Below are positions 16,789 through 24,474 of a stretch of DNA of 64,000 bases, piece after piece. The position numbers and the translations under genes were made by a program. Position 1 is the stretch's first letter. Each line of letters opens with the position of its first letter. This DNA comes from Svornostia abyssi (GTDB lineage: Bacteria; Actinomycetota; Thermoleophilia; Solirubrobacterales; Solirubrobacteraceae). The notes under the pieces were generated by a model. The model saw nothing but the letters and a program-made list of their open reading frames with translations. It did no database searches and was not told the origin of the DNA. The stretch lies in NCBI GenBank assembly GCA_024666565.1, contig CP088295.1, forward strand, positions 3,162,001 to 3,226,000, given 5' to 3'.

Positions 16789-18669
16789 TCAGTGCGGGTG
16801 CTCGCTGTGGTCGTGATCGGCGAACCAGGCGGTGACCGCCGTGTCGCAGATCGTGAGCTCCGGGTTCTGCGGGTCGGTCGGCGTCGCCGCCTCCGCGCCG
16901 GTCGCGTGAATCGTCACGCCGCCGGTGCACGTCGTGGCGTCCTCGTGATGGTCGACGGTGAAGTTGAACGTCTTCAGTCCGTCGGGGCTCTTGAGGTAGC
17001 CGGTGACCGCCTTCGTCGTCAGGTTCTTCAGCAGGCTGACGTTCCACACGCCGGCGGGGCCTTCGAAGCCGTCCTTGGTCGTCGCCGTGCCGAACAGGTG
17101 ATCCTCATTCGTGCCGTGGGCGGGGCCGGGATGCAGCTCGAGGTCGTACGTGACCGCGCCGTCGGCGTGGGCGTGCCCGTGGGCGGGGTGGGCGATCTTC
17201 AGGCGCTCACCCTCGCCCGGGACGGGCAGCGGATCGAGGAACCACCCGCGCTTGCCCGGGTCGCAGAGCGTGAGGGTCAGCTCGACCGTCCCGCCGTCGG
17301 GCTTCGTGGCCGTCGTGGTCATCGTGACGCCGCAGTCGGCGCGCTCGGCGACGGCGCTGGTGAACGTCGCCTTGACGCCGGACGGGGTCGTCACGTCGCC
17401 GCGGAACCCGTCCTTGCCGCGGATGATCGACGCCTTCCACGCGCCCGACGGGCCGGTGAACCCGTCCTCGGTGACGAGGTCGCCGGCGAGGTGTCCCTCG
17501 TCGGGGGTGTGCGCGGATCCGGTGGGGTGGTCGCCGAGCATGGCGGCGACCGGGCCGGAAGCGACGGTCGTGCCGCCTTCCTTCCAGGTCAGCTGGGAGG
17601 ACCGGTACGTCGTGAGCTTCCCGGGGACGTTGAGCTCGTTGGTCTCCATCTTCAGCGGCGCGCTCGGCGGCGTGTTCGTGCCGCAGCCCCGCCATTCCGG
17701 CTTCTTCCATGCCTTCACGTTGTTGGGGACCGTGAGGTACGGGTGGTCGTGCGCGTACAGGCCCCAGTCGTTCTCGCAGCCGGGGACGACCCACACGTGC
17801 ATCATCCACAGCGACGCGAAGTCCTCACGCTGGCCCTGCCAGATGTCCTTGCACCACGCGTTGCTGGCCGACTCGCTGCCGATCACGATCTTCTCGGCGG
17901 GCGCGAAGATGCGCTTGGCGACGGGGCTCTCGGTGAAGCACAGCCCGCGGTGCTGGTGCCAGACGTCGTTGCCGCCGACGAACACGTTGCTCGGCCGCTT
18001 GTCGCTGAGGACGGCGTACATCACGCCGACGAGGCGCGAGTCCTCGTCGTTGCCGTCGTAGATGAGGACCTCTGGGTTCTTCGGGTCGACCTTGTCGTCG
18101 AGCAGCTCCCAGCGGCCCATGTGTGTCCCCGCCCCGGCGAACCACGGCGTGACGAACGTGAAGCCGTCCTTCACCGAGTCCCGGAGGAGCGGGTACTGCT
18201 TGGCGAAGTCGCGGGTGTCGGTGAGCTGCTGCTTGAGCTTGTCGCACGCGACAGGGTCGGTCAGCGAGTTCCAGTGGTTGGTGAGCGGATGCTCGTGGCC
18301 GCTCTTGCGCATGCCGTCCCACATGTGCTTGGAGATGTTGAAGTTGAACCAGTAGCGCGTGAGCTGCCGTGCGTTCCACTTCCACAGCTCACGCTGGTTG
18401 TGACGCATGAACGTCTCGCCCCACGACGGGGTCGGGGCTTCGGTCTTCTGCTGGCGCGCACGGTCGTTGTACGCCTTGGTGTTGAACCCGAGGTCGCAGC
18501 GATCCGCGTCGGCCGCCTGGACGGGCGGGCCGCCGCTGCCGTGCTCGTGCTCACCGCCTTCACCGTGCTCGCCCGCCGCGAAGGCGAAGCTGGCGCAGAC
18601 CAGGACGGTCCCGAGGACCGCGACGAGCAGGGCAAGGCCCTGCCGTGAACGTGACTCTCCGTGTGACAC
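16789..18669 (-). CDS. Secreted His-rich protein of unknown function
   Basis: This 626-residue protein begins with GTG 18669 after a good ribosome binding site (GAGGGGGAG). A signal peptide covers residues 1 to about 32 and is followed by a His/Glu/Gly-rich stretch (GEHGEGGEHEHG). The central part (about 60-330) is rich in Trp, His and paired Cys, with WHQHRGLCF, MMHVWVVPGCENDWG and YAHDHPYL; the C-terminal half contains two related repeats beginning EDGFTGPSGAWKASI and KDGFEGPAGVWNVSL. The tail ends in a second His cluster (HDHSEHPH). I do not recognise the family. The His clusters suggest metal binding, and the operon with haem membrane protein, ferredoxin and reductase suggests an extracytoplasmic redox or metal role. 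Confidence 0.65.
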   Translation of the reverse strand: MSHGESRSRQGLALLVAVLGTVLVCASFAFAAGEHGEGGEHEHGSGGPPVQAADADRCDLGFNTKAYNDRARQQKTEAPTPSWGETFMRHNQRELWKWNARQLTRYWFNFNISKHMWDGMRKSGHEHPLTNHWNSLTDPVACDKLKQQLTDTRDFAKQYPLLRDSVKDGFTFVTPWFAGAGTHMGRWELLDDKVDPKNPEVLIYDGNDEDSRLVGVMYAVLSDKRPSNVFVGGNDVWHQHRGLCFTESPVAKRIFAPAEKIVIGSESASNAWCKDIWQGQREDFASLWMMHVWVVPGCENDWGLYAHDHPYLTVPNNVKAWKKPEWRGCGTNTPPSAPLKMETNELNVPGKLTTYRSSQLTWKEGGTTVASGPVAAMLGDHPTGSAHTPDEGHLAGDLVTEDGFTGPSGAWKASIIRGKDGFRGDVTTPSGVKATFTSAVAERADCGVTMTTTATKPDGGTVELTLTLCDPGKRGWFLDPLPVPGEGERLKIAHPAHGHAHADGAVTYDLELHPGPAHGTNEDHLFGTATTKDGFEGPAGVWNVSLLKNLTTKAVTGYLKSPDGLKTFNFTVDHHEDATTCTGGVTIHATGAEAATPTDPQNPELTICDTAVTAWFADHDHSEHPH

Positions 18670-18719
18670 TGCTCCCCCTCTGAAACCGAGCGATCACGCA
18701 CCCGTGGACAGTGGGCGCG

Positions 18720-18736
18720 TGAGGAGTGGCTCCTCA
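18720..18736. promoter_or_regulatory. Inverted repeat upstream of the redox operon
   Basis: Perfect 7-bp palindrome TGAGGAG-TGG-CTCCTCA, 51 bases before the start of the secreted His-rich protein. It is placed like an operator for that operon, though it could also form a small hairpin. No regulator gene is next to it. Confidence 0.35.
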
Positions 18737-18810
18737 ACCGGTCGCGACTGTACCGCGGCGTACCACCGGAGCGAAAGATTTTTTCTCGACCTGAGACGGC
18801 CGGGTGGAGG

Positions 18811-19197
18811 TCACCCAGTCGCGCGGAGCAGACGGTCGACGTTCCAGACCTCGAGTCCGAGCCCGCCGGCGCGCGCGGTCAGGCGCGCGTCTTCGGTGAC
18901 GAGGACGTCACAGCGGGCCAGCGCGGTGCCCGCGATGAGCGCGTCGGCCATGTGCTTGTTCTGACCGGCGTGGACGGCGTCGACGAGTGCGCTGCCGTCG
19001 GGAGCGACGGGTGGGAGCACCTCGCGGGGAAGCGCGCGGAGCCGCTTGCGCCGCGCGGGATCGGGAACCGCCGCGAGCTGGTCTTCCTGGATCTGCGTGG
19101 TGAACAGCTTGATGCGCCCGTCGCGCGTCGCGGCTGTGATCGCCGCACGCGTCTCGGGGTCGTCGGCGACGGCGTCGAAGACCATGGTGTCGATCAT
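18811..19197 (-). CDS. PIN domain protein
   Basis: The 128-residue protein from ATG 19197 (or GTG 19200) starts MIDTMVFD, the first acidic residue of a PIN nuclease site, and later has ADALIAGTALARCDVLVTED, the typical second half with acidic residues. PIN proteins are Mg-dependent ribonucleases, often VapC-type toxins. The gene upstream is a TfoX-like protein, not a recognisable VapB-type antitoxin, so this may be an orphan. It is the last of three minus-strand genes behind an ECF sigma factor. Confidence 0.65.
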   Translation of the reverse strand: MIDTMVFDAVADDPETRAAITAATRDGRIKLFTTQIQEDQLAAVPDPARRKRLRALPREVLPPVAPDGSALVDAVHAGQNKHMADALIAGTALARCDVLVTEDARLTARAGGLGLEVWNVDRLLRATG

Positions 19198-19244
19198 CAC
19201 GGCGAGGATGCGGGCAACGTAGCGGGCGAGGGCGCGACCGGGAC

Positions 19245-19526
19245 TCAGCCGCTGAGGGCTTCGTCGATGACGCGCGCAACGTCGTCGGCTGGCAGCTCGC
19301 CGTGCAGCTCCAGCCACGCGTTGCGCTGGCCCTTGTAGTGCGTCCCGACCCCCTCGGACACGAGCTGCGCGGTGCGCGCCGGCGTGAGCTTCACCACGAT
19401 CCGGCCCTTGCTGGTCATTGCGCGCACCGAGCCGCCGACGGTGAGGTTCCCCTTCGTGTTGCGCTCCGCCGCGCCGGCGTCAGCGCGGTGCCGCGCGAGT
19501 TCCTCGAACAGGGTTGCCGGGTCCAC
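19245..19526 (-). CDS. TfoX/YjbR-like small protein
   Basis: The 93-residue protein resembles the TfoX N-terminal domain: RAMTSKGRIVVKLTPARTAQ and GTHYKGQRNAWLELHG are typical of this family in Actinobacteria. TfoX relatives include competence regulators, but the short stand-alone form has no defined role. It begins ten bases after the ECF sigma factor gene and precedes the PIN gene by 47 bases. Confidence 0.55.
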   Translation of the reverse strand: MDPATLFEELARHRADAGAAERNTKGNLTVGGSVRAMTSKGRIVVKLTPARTAQLVSEGVGTHYKGQRNAWLELHGELPADDVARVIDEALSG

Positions 19527-19536
19527 GGTCGCCAGC

Positions 19537-20046
19537 CTACGCGGGGGAGGGGTGCCGGCCGTGCTTGGAGGCTCCCGCCCGCAGTTGGCGCAGGCTGTCG
19601 AGCATGCGGGACTTCACCGTGCCGACGGGTAGGTCCAGCCGGTCGGCGATCTCGGTCTGGGTGAGGTCGTCGCGAAAGTGCAGGCGCAGGATCTCGCGGT
19701 GGTCGGGTGACAACGTCCCGATCGCCGCCTGCAGCTCGTCGCGCCGGCGTGGTGGCTGCTCCTCATGCTCGGGCTGGTGCCCGAGATCGGCGGCAGCGCT
19801 GTGGGCGATCGTCATGACCAGCGCGCCGACGCTGCCCTGCTCGGGATCGAACCGCCCGGCCGCGCGCCACAGGCGGACGAACGTCTCCTGCACGAGATGC
19901 TCGGCCCCCGCGCGATCGCCGAGTCGGCGGAGTCCGACCGCCCAGACGCGGCGGTGATACCGGTCGTAGAGCTCCTCCAGTGGCGCGCCACGATCGCCGG
20001 CGGCGACGCGCAAGAGGAGGTCTGCTTCGTGCGTGGCGTGGGTCAC
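19537..20046 (-). CDS. ECF sigma factor (SigK/SigL-like)
   Basis: From GTG 20046 the protein has 169 residues with sigma region 2 (LEELYDRYHRRVWAVGLRRL, LVQETFVRLWR) and region 4 (LSPDHREILRLHF, LTQTEIADRLDLPVGTVKSRM). The SigK-like GSVGALVMTIAHSAAADLG segment links the two. ECF factors direct extracytoplasmic stress regulons and are normally held by an anti-sigma factor. None is encoded next to it; the following genes are TfoX-like and PIN. The open frame continues upstream to 20172 without conservation. Confidence 0.83.
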   Translation of the reverse strand: MTHATHEADLLLRVAAGDRGAPLEELYDRYHRRVWAVGLRRLGDRAGAEHLVQETFVRLWRAAGRFDPEQGSVGALVMTIAHSAAADLGHQPEHEEQPPRRRDELQAAIGTLSPDHREILRLHFRDDLTQTEIADRLDLPVGTVKSRMLDSLRQLRAGASKHGRHPSPA

Positions 20047-20219
20047 GCGTTCGGGCTGGAGAGGTCGACGATGCGGGTGGAGGGCACTGCGGGACTCCTG
20101 GTGGGGGAGTGGAGTCTCTCGCGGCGGTCTTCGCCGGGCATCGGCCGGATGGCCTATTCGCGCGGCTTGCATGCATGCGCCTGGATGTACGTCGCGGGTT
20201 GCGCTGCCCGCACGTTCTC

Positions 20220-20465
20220 ATGCGTAGCCCGGTCGCTTGGAGACGACCGGGCTTCCCAGAAGGCGTCGCTGACGTCGCCTTGACGGTCGCGCTCATTCCG
20301 GTCGCGTTTGTTTCGCTTGGTGCGCTTGCCGTCCTCTATCTCGGCGCGTGTGCGGATACATGTGACCATCCGCCTGGCGGGTACGAAGTGGCGCGCTCGC
20401 GATTCGCGAGGGGGAGTGACACTGCCTGGGGGCCACGGAGATCGGGTCGCGAAACGGGTACCTGA
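20220..20465 (+). CDS. Possible small membrane protein in an otherwise non-coding gap
   Basis: The 512-base gap between the sigma factor and the next gene (20047-20558) holds one weak candidate: an 81-residue frame from ATG 20220 with one clear hydrophobic helix (LTVALIPVAFVSLGALAVLY). No good ribosome binding site is seen. Its first codons overlap a perfect 8-bp hairpin, CCCGGTCG / CGACCGGG (20228-20251), which may instead be a regulatory or terminator structure. Apart from this I see nothing in the gap. Confidence 0.25.
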   Translation: MRSPVAWRRPGFPEGVADVALTVALIPVAFVSLGALAVLYLGACADTCDHPPGGYEVARSRFARGSDTAWGPRRSGRETGT

Positions 20466-20558
20466 GGACCCGCTTTCCGACCCGATCCGCGGGAAGGTTT
20501 CGCGTGGTCGCGGCGTCCTCTGGGGCAAGACGCAATGTTCAACCGCGAGGAGCCCACC

Positions 20559-20894
20559 GTGCCTACCTGTATCAACCTGCGCGCCGCCGCCGCGACCCTG
20601 GCCGCGCTCGTCGCACTGACCGCCACTGCGGTCGACGCCTCTGCCGCGGCGAAGGCCGGGACGGCGAAGGGCCGTCCGGCGGGCGCGTCGACGACCTCGA
20701 AGATCCAGGCCGCACCCACCAATCCGTCGAGCAAGCAGCAGCGCCAGAAGTGCACGCAGTGGACCGCCCGTCTCCAGGCGGCCGCGGGGTTCACGCTCCA
20801 GATCGAAGGCACCGCGAGCGCGGCGCAGCCGAGCGCCGAGGTCGAGGCCATCGCGGACCGCGCGATGGACGACGGCTGCATGGTGATCTATTGA
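20559..20894 (+). CDS. Small secreted protein of unknown function
   Basis: The GTG at 20559 follows an AGGAG ribosome binding site by six bases; an in-frame ATG at 20535 is less well placed. The 111-residue product has a signal peptide (residues 1 to about 30, ending ASA-A) and a mature part rich in Ala, Lys and Ser with two Cys (KCTQW and DGCMVIY) that could form a disulfide. I do not recognise the family. Confidence 0.55.
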   Translation: MPTCINLRAAAATLAALVALTATAVDASAAAKAGTAKGRPAGASTTSKIQAAPTNPSSKQQRQKCTQWTARLQAAAGFTLQIEGTASAAQPSAEVEAIADRAMDDGCMVIY

Positions 20895-20951
20895 GGCCCC
20901 GGCGGGCCGGGTTGTGGCCCCTGTCAGCAGCGGGGCACGGGGTCGCGGCCG

Positions 20952-21140
20952 CTACTCCTCGTGGGTGAGCACATCGGGATCATGGATCCCCGACAACTGC
21001 CCGATCGCCGCGCGCAGCGTCTGCCAGGTCTCGTCGTCGACGCTCTCGGTCAGGCGCTGGACGGCATCGGTCGCGTCGCGGCTCGTGCGGCCTGCGTCGG
21101 GGCACGGCTCCCCCGGGCCAGGATTCGAGTCGTGCTCCAT
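20952..21140 (-). CDS. Small acidic hypothetical protein
   Basis: A 62-residue frame from an ATG at 21140, acidic, with a regular pattern in LTESVDDETWQTLRAAIGQL that looks like a real amphipathic helix. There is no homologue I recognise, no clear ribosome binding site, and it lies between the backbone and the tRNA-derived repeats, so it may be chance coding. Confidence 0.3.
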   Translation of the reverse strand: MEHDSNPGPGEPCPDAGRTSRDATDAVQRLTESVDDETWQTLRAAIGQLSGIHDPDVLTHEE

Positions 21141-21212
21141 GGGCGGGAGCGTATCGCCGGCAATGAGGTCCAATGCGCCCGGACGCTCGGCCTCCCACGC
21201 GCCGCCGGACGG

Positions 21213-21243
21213 TGGGACTCGAACGCTCGACCTTCTGCATGGC
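21213..21243. repeat. Degenerate tRNA-Gly-derived att copy
   Basis: About 30 bases matching the tRNA-Gly 3' half (GGGACTCGAAC...CTCGACCTTCTGCATGGC) with one mismatch. It lacks the acceptor-stem part present in the three 43-bp copies to the right, so it looks like a worn, older integration scar at the left edge of the accreted region. The 316 bases between it and the next gene contain no gene I can support. Confidence 0.55.
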
Positions 21244-21559
21244 GAGAGCGCCCGCGGGGGACAGTTGCCTGCGCGTTTCGCCCGTGGTTGGAGGGGAGCG
21301 GCCTGCCATGCGTGGAGCGGCTTGCGCTGAAGTCCTGCTGGATCGGGGTGGTTGCCGGGCGTTCCGGCAGTACTGCCCACCGCTCGAGACCGTCGCGGTG
21401 ACGACTGGACGAACGAGCGCTACCTGGCGAACCTCGCCGATCAGCGGGCGGAGATCGCGGAGGCCCGGAGCACACTCGCAGGAGGCGGTGAGGTAGGGGC
21501 AAACCACACCTCAGGTGGGGTCGCTGTAACGTTCCGTCCTCTAGCGGTAAGGCGTTCTT

Positions 21560-22204
21560 GTGCATCTGCCCCCCTCACTGTTCGCCTACTCGCGGAGAGG
21601 CGGCCTCGTCCGCCAGCTGGCGCGTCTCCTCGTTGGAGTCGCGGCGCTCTCGGGATCTGCCGTCGGCTGCGGGGAAACCCAGCCGGAGCACAACCGGACG
21701 GGGAAGGGCGGCTCCGACCTGCTCAGGTTCGTGGACTCAGACGGCCGCACCGGCATCCTTCATGCGCGGTTGGACCGTGGCGAACCGTTGGTGGAGTACG
21801 AGCTTCCAGGGTTCGGCGGTGGGTCGTATCTCATCGGCGTGTGGTGCCATAGCGGGGCCGTGGACCCACGGGTCAAGCGGTACGGCGAGTTCGAGGTGCT
21901 CTACGGGGCGGCGGTAGACGAGGCGGTGTCCGTTCGGTACGCGCGCTCGACCGGCGGTCATGCCTTTCTCCGGACCCGACGTCTACCGGGCCTTCCGCTC
22001 CGTTGGTTCGCCGTACACCTCCGAGCAGGAACGGTGCTGTCGCTGAACCAGGTCGAGGCGATCGGGCGCGGCGGGCTCGAACTCGGTTCACAGCACTACA
22101 ACCGCGGCGACGGGACGTTCCCGGCGGTCGACGGAGCATGGGAGCGCCGCAAGGACCGCGGCCCGCGCCCGCCGGGCCGGAAGTGCCGCCGCGGCGGCGG
22201 GTAG
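21560..22204 (+). CDS. Putative lipoprotein or secreted protein of unknown function
   Basis: The 214-residue frame starts with GTG at 21560. The N-terminus has Arg residues and a hydrophobic segment ending SAVGCGE, which fits a lipoprotein signal with Cys around residue 37. The mature part contains FVDSDGRTGILHARLDRGEP and GFGGGSYLIGVWCHSG and is neither repetitive nor membrane-spanning; the C-terminus is very basic. It lies between the degenerate att copy and att copy 1, so it may be cargo of a remnant element. Confidence 0.4.
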   Translation: MHLPPSLFAYSRRGGLVRQLARLLVGVAALSGSAVGCGETQPEHNRTGKGGSDLLRFVDSDGRTGILHARLDRGEPLVEYELPGFGGGSYLIGVWCHSGAVDPRVKRYGEFEVLYGAAVDEAVSVRYARSTGGHAFLRTRRLPGLPLRWFAVHLRAGTVLSLNQVEAIGRGGLELGSQHYNRGDGTFPAVDGAWERRKDRGPRPPGRKCRRGGG

Positions 22205-22217
22205 GACCCGGGAACGC

Positions 22218-22243
22218 GAAAGGCCCGCAGGTGCGGGCCTTTC
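22218..22243. terminator. Strong hairpin terminator next to att copy 1
   Basis: Perfect 12-bp stem (GAAAGGCCCGCA / TGCGGGCCTTTC) with a 2-base turn, five bases left of the att copy. On the minus strand this is where a tRNA-Gly terminator would lie, and a similar hairpin sits at the same distance from the intact tRNA at 44106-44131. Confidence 0.75.
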
Positions 22244-22248
22244 TGTCG

Positions 22249-22291
22249 AAGCGGATGAAGGGACTCGAACCCTCGACCTTCTGCATGGCAA
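22249..22291. repeat. att site copy 1 (43-bp tRNA-Gly 3' half), left end of element A
   Basis: Identical over 43 bases to positions 30868-30910 and 44136-44178, running from the discriminator side of the tRNA-Gly acceptor stem to the anticodon loop. Only the intact gene at 44137-44210 continues into a complete tRNA. Such a partial tRNA copy is the classical attachment-site footprint of a tyrosine-integrase element. Confidence 0.85.
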
Positions 22292-22500
22292 CCGCTGATC
22301 TTGGGGCCAGCGGCCGGATTCTCGGGCGAATCTGCCTGAGACTGGGGCGGCTAGATCAGGGTGGATGAGGCTGTTTCGGGACCTTTTCGGGACCCTTCCA
22401 TCTGACCTTCTGCTTCCAGTACGTTCGGCCCCTGGAAGTAGTTGCCCCCGGCACCGTTGCACCGGTCCGGGGGCGTGACATCGAGGAGGTCGATTCCCCA

Positions 22501-23742
22501 ATGCAGGCCAAGGGTACCCCGCGGGTGAGCGGGCATGTGTTCGTGATGGAGCGAGCGTCGGGCCGCGTCTACTACGCGAAGTGGCGTGACGCCGACGGGC
22601 AGCACAAGAGACGGCTCGGGCCTGCGTGGGTGAAGCCGGACGGCAAGGATGAGCGAGGCGGCACGAGGTGGAAGGCGGCGTCCGGCACGAAGCCGCCGGG
22701 CTACCTCACGCCAAGGGACGCTCAGGACGAGCTGACGCAGATCAAGGCGCGGGTGGCGCATGCCAGCGCCCAACGTCAGCAGCTCGGTCCGCTGTTCCGC
22801 GATGCCGCGGACGAGTGGCTCTCTCATGCGGAGAGCGTCCGAGGCATCAAGCCATCCACGGCGGTCGGCTACCGCAGCATCCTTGAGCATCACCTCAAGC
22901 CGGAGTTCGGGGCACGCAGGCTCGGCGAGATCACCCGGAGGGACATCGAGTCGTGGCGCGACCGCCAGGTCGCCGTCGGACGCCGGAATCGCGTCAGGGG
23001 CCGCACGGTCAAGGGGCTGAGCCCACGGAACGCAAACGCGGTCCTCGCTGCGATGCACGGCGTCTTCAAGCACGCGGTCAGGTGTGAGGAGGTGACGGAC
23101 AACCCCGTGCGCGACATCGAGCCGTTGGGCACCGAGTACGACCCGATGCGCTACCCGGTGTACTCACCCGATGAGGTCCACAAGCTCGCACGAGCGGCGG
23201 GCGGGCAGGACGGCGCGATGATCGTCGTCTCCGCGTTCACCGGCCTGCGTCGCGGCGAGCTGATCGCGCTTCAGTGGAAGCACATCGACTTCGGCCGGTC
23301 CACCGTCCACGTCCAGCAGTCCTACTCCAAGGGACACCTCACGACGCCCAAGAGCAAGCGCGTCCGCGCCGTGCCGATGGCCCCGGAGGTCGCGGAGGTG
23401 TTGACGCAACTCCGTCAGCGCGGCCAGCTCACCGGCCCTGACGATCTCGTGTTCTTGGGCGAGGGCGGCAGGTACGTCGACGGGTCCGCACTGCGCCGCC
23501 GCTACCAGCGCGCCCAGAAGGCCGCAGGGCTCCCGCTACATCGCTGGCACGACCTGCGCCACACGTTCGGCACGCTGGCAGTCGACCGGGCATCCGAGCG
23601 GCAGGTACAGGGGTGGATGGGTCACGCCGACTCGCGCACGACGGCGCGCTACCTGCACCACAAGGACCGCGCTGAGGACGCTGAGTTGCTGAGTGACGCG
23701 TTCCGGGTGAGCGCGCCGGAGGTCGTTGCCGCGGCGGCGTAG
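22501..23742 (+). CDS. int: Tyrosine recombinase / phage integrase of element A
   Basis: The 413-residue integrase has an N-terminal arm-binding part (about 1-75), a SAM-like core-binding domain (about 80-190) and a catalytic domain with the family residues: Arg in FTGLRRGELIAL, HDLRHTFGT (HxxR), GWMGHADSRTT and the nucleophilic Tyr in ARYLHHKD. All look intact. It lies 209 bases inside att copy 1 and reads away from it. The segment 22292-22500 between att and gene is non-coding and should contain arm-type binding sites, though I cannot define them. Confidence 0.92.
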   Translation: MQAKGTPRVSGHVFVMERASGRVYYAKWRDADGQHKRRLGPAWVKPDGKDERGGTRWKAASGTKPPGYLTPRDAQDELTQIKARVAHASAQRQQLGPLFRDAADEWLSHAESVRGIKPSTAVGYRSILEHHLKPEFGARRLGEITRRDIESWRDRQVAVGRRNRVRGRTVKGLSPRNANAVLAAMHGVFKHAVRCEEVTDNPVRDIEPLGTEYDPMRYPVYSPDEVHKLARAAGGQDGAMIVVSAFTGLRRGELIALQWKHIDFGRSTVHVQQSYSKGHLTTPKSKRVRAVPMAPEVAEVLTQLRQRGQLTGPDDLVFLGEGGRYVDGSALRRRYQRAQKAAGLPLHRWHDLRHTFGTLAVDRASERQVQGWMGHADSRTTARYLHHKDRAEDAELLSDAFRVSAPEVVAAAA

Positions 23743-23743
23743 A

Positions 23744-24341
23744 TCAGAGGTAGTCGCGGTGGTCCTTCGAGGGCCACGCGCCAAGCCGTCGCGGCCCGTC
23801 GCCCTCGACCTCGAACCGTCGTAGGTCAGGTTCGAGGTTGGGGGGCGGTCGGGTCGTCGACCGGTGAGGGGGCCATCGTCTCGTCGCCGGGCGGCTGGAC
23901 CGGCGCTCGCCACCCGGCGAGGATGCCGCGCTGCTCGTCGTCCAGCGTGAGGCGCGGCAATGGGCGTCCGCTCGCTCGCACGATGCTGTGCGCCCAGCCC
24001 TCAGCATCCGCGATGGCGCGGTAGGCGCGGCGCTTACGGGTCGCCTCGTCCCGCCACTCATGCAGTGCGTCTCGGCGAGGACGGATGAGCGCCCTAGTCA
24101 TAGCCCCGCTGTAGAGCTGTCCGCGACTCGCCAGCTCGCCCTTCGCCTTGCTTGCCTCAGTCGTCGCGAGGCGATCGCGGTCACGGAGCCAGCGGCGGAG
24201 GTCTTCTTGAAGGTCCGCTACCTGCGTGTCATGCCCGTCGATGTCGCTGCGCGCACGCGAGAGCCCGAGGACCACCGCAAGTGCAACAGCCGTGGCGACC
24301 CCGCCGAGCACTTCGACGCTGAGCGATGACCACCAGTCCAT
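23744..24341 (-). CDS. Small membrane-anchored coiled-coil protein, frameshifted
   Basis: From ATG 24341 the protein starts with one membrane helix (LGGVATAVALAVVLGLS) followed by a long charged helical region (HDTQVADLQEDLRRWLRDRD and onward) and a Pro-rich stretch. The frame stops at 23826, but removing one base from a G6 run at 23840-23845 restores a continuous reading into NLEPDLRRFEVEGDGPRRLG, ending at 23744, two bases from the int stop. The intact product would be about 198 residues. The family is not recognised; a one-helix-plus-coil layout occurs in phage lysis or spanin-like proteins, but this is not evidence enough for that role. Confidence 0.5.
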
Positions 24342-24474
24342 GCGCGAGGACGGTAGAGCGGTCGACGGACGCTCGGGCGGCGAGGCCCGCCGTGGTGGCG
24401 AGCCTCACATCGTCATCGGGTTGGGGCCGGGGTCGACGAAGAACGGCCCCGTGCGTGCATGGGGCTCCCTTCCG

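Noticed and set aside
16441..18648. 735-residue plus-strand open frame over the redox operon
   Set aside because: Shadow of the secreted protein gene; composition is Arg/Val/Gly-biased and lacks domains.
18811..19526. PIN gene plus upstream small gene as a VapBC toxin-antitoxin pair
   Set aside because: The upstream protein looks TfoX-like, not like a VapB, Phd or MazE antitoxin, and the spacing (47 bases) is unusual for such pairs.
20154..20528. Minus-strand frame in the gap before 20559
   Set aside because: No signal, no conserved pattern and it crosses the probable promoter of the plus-strand gene.
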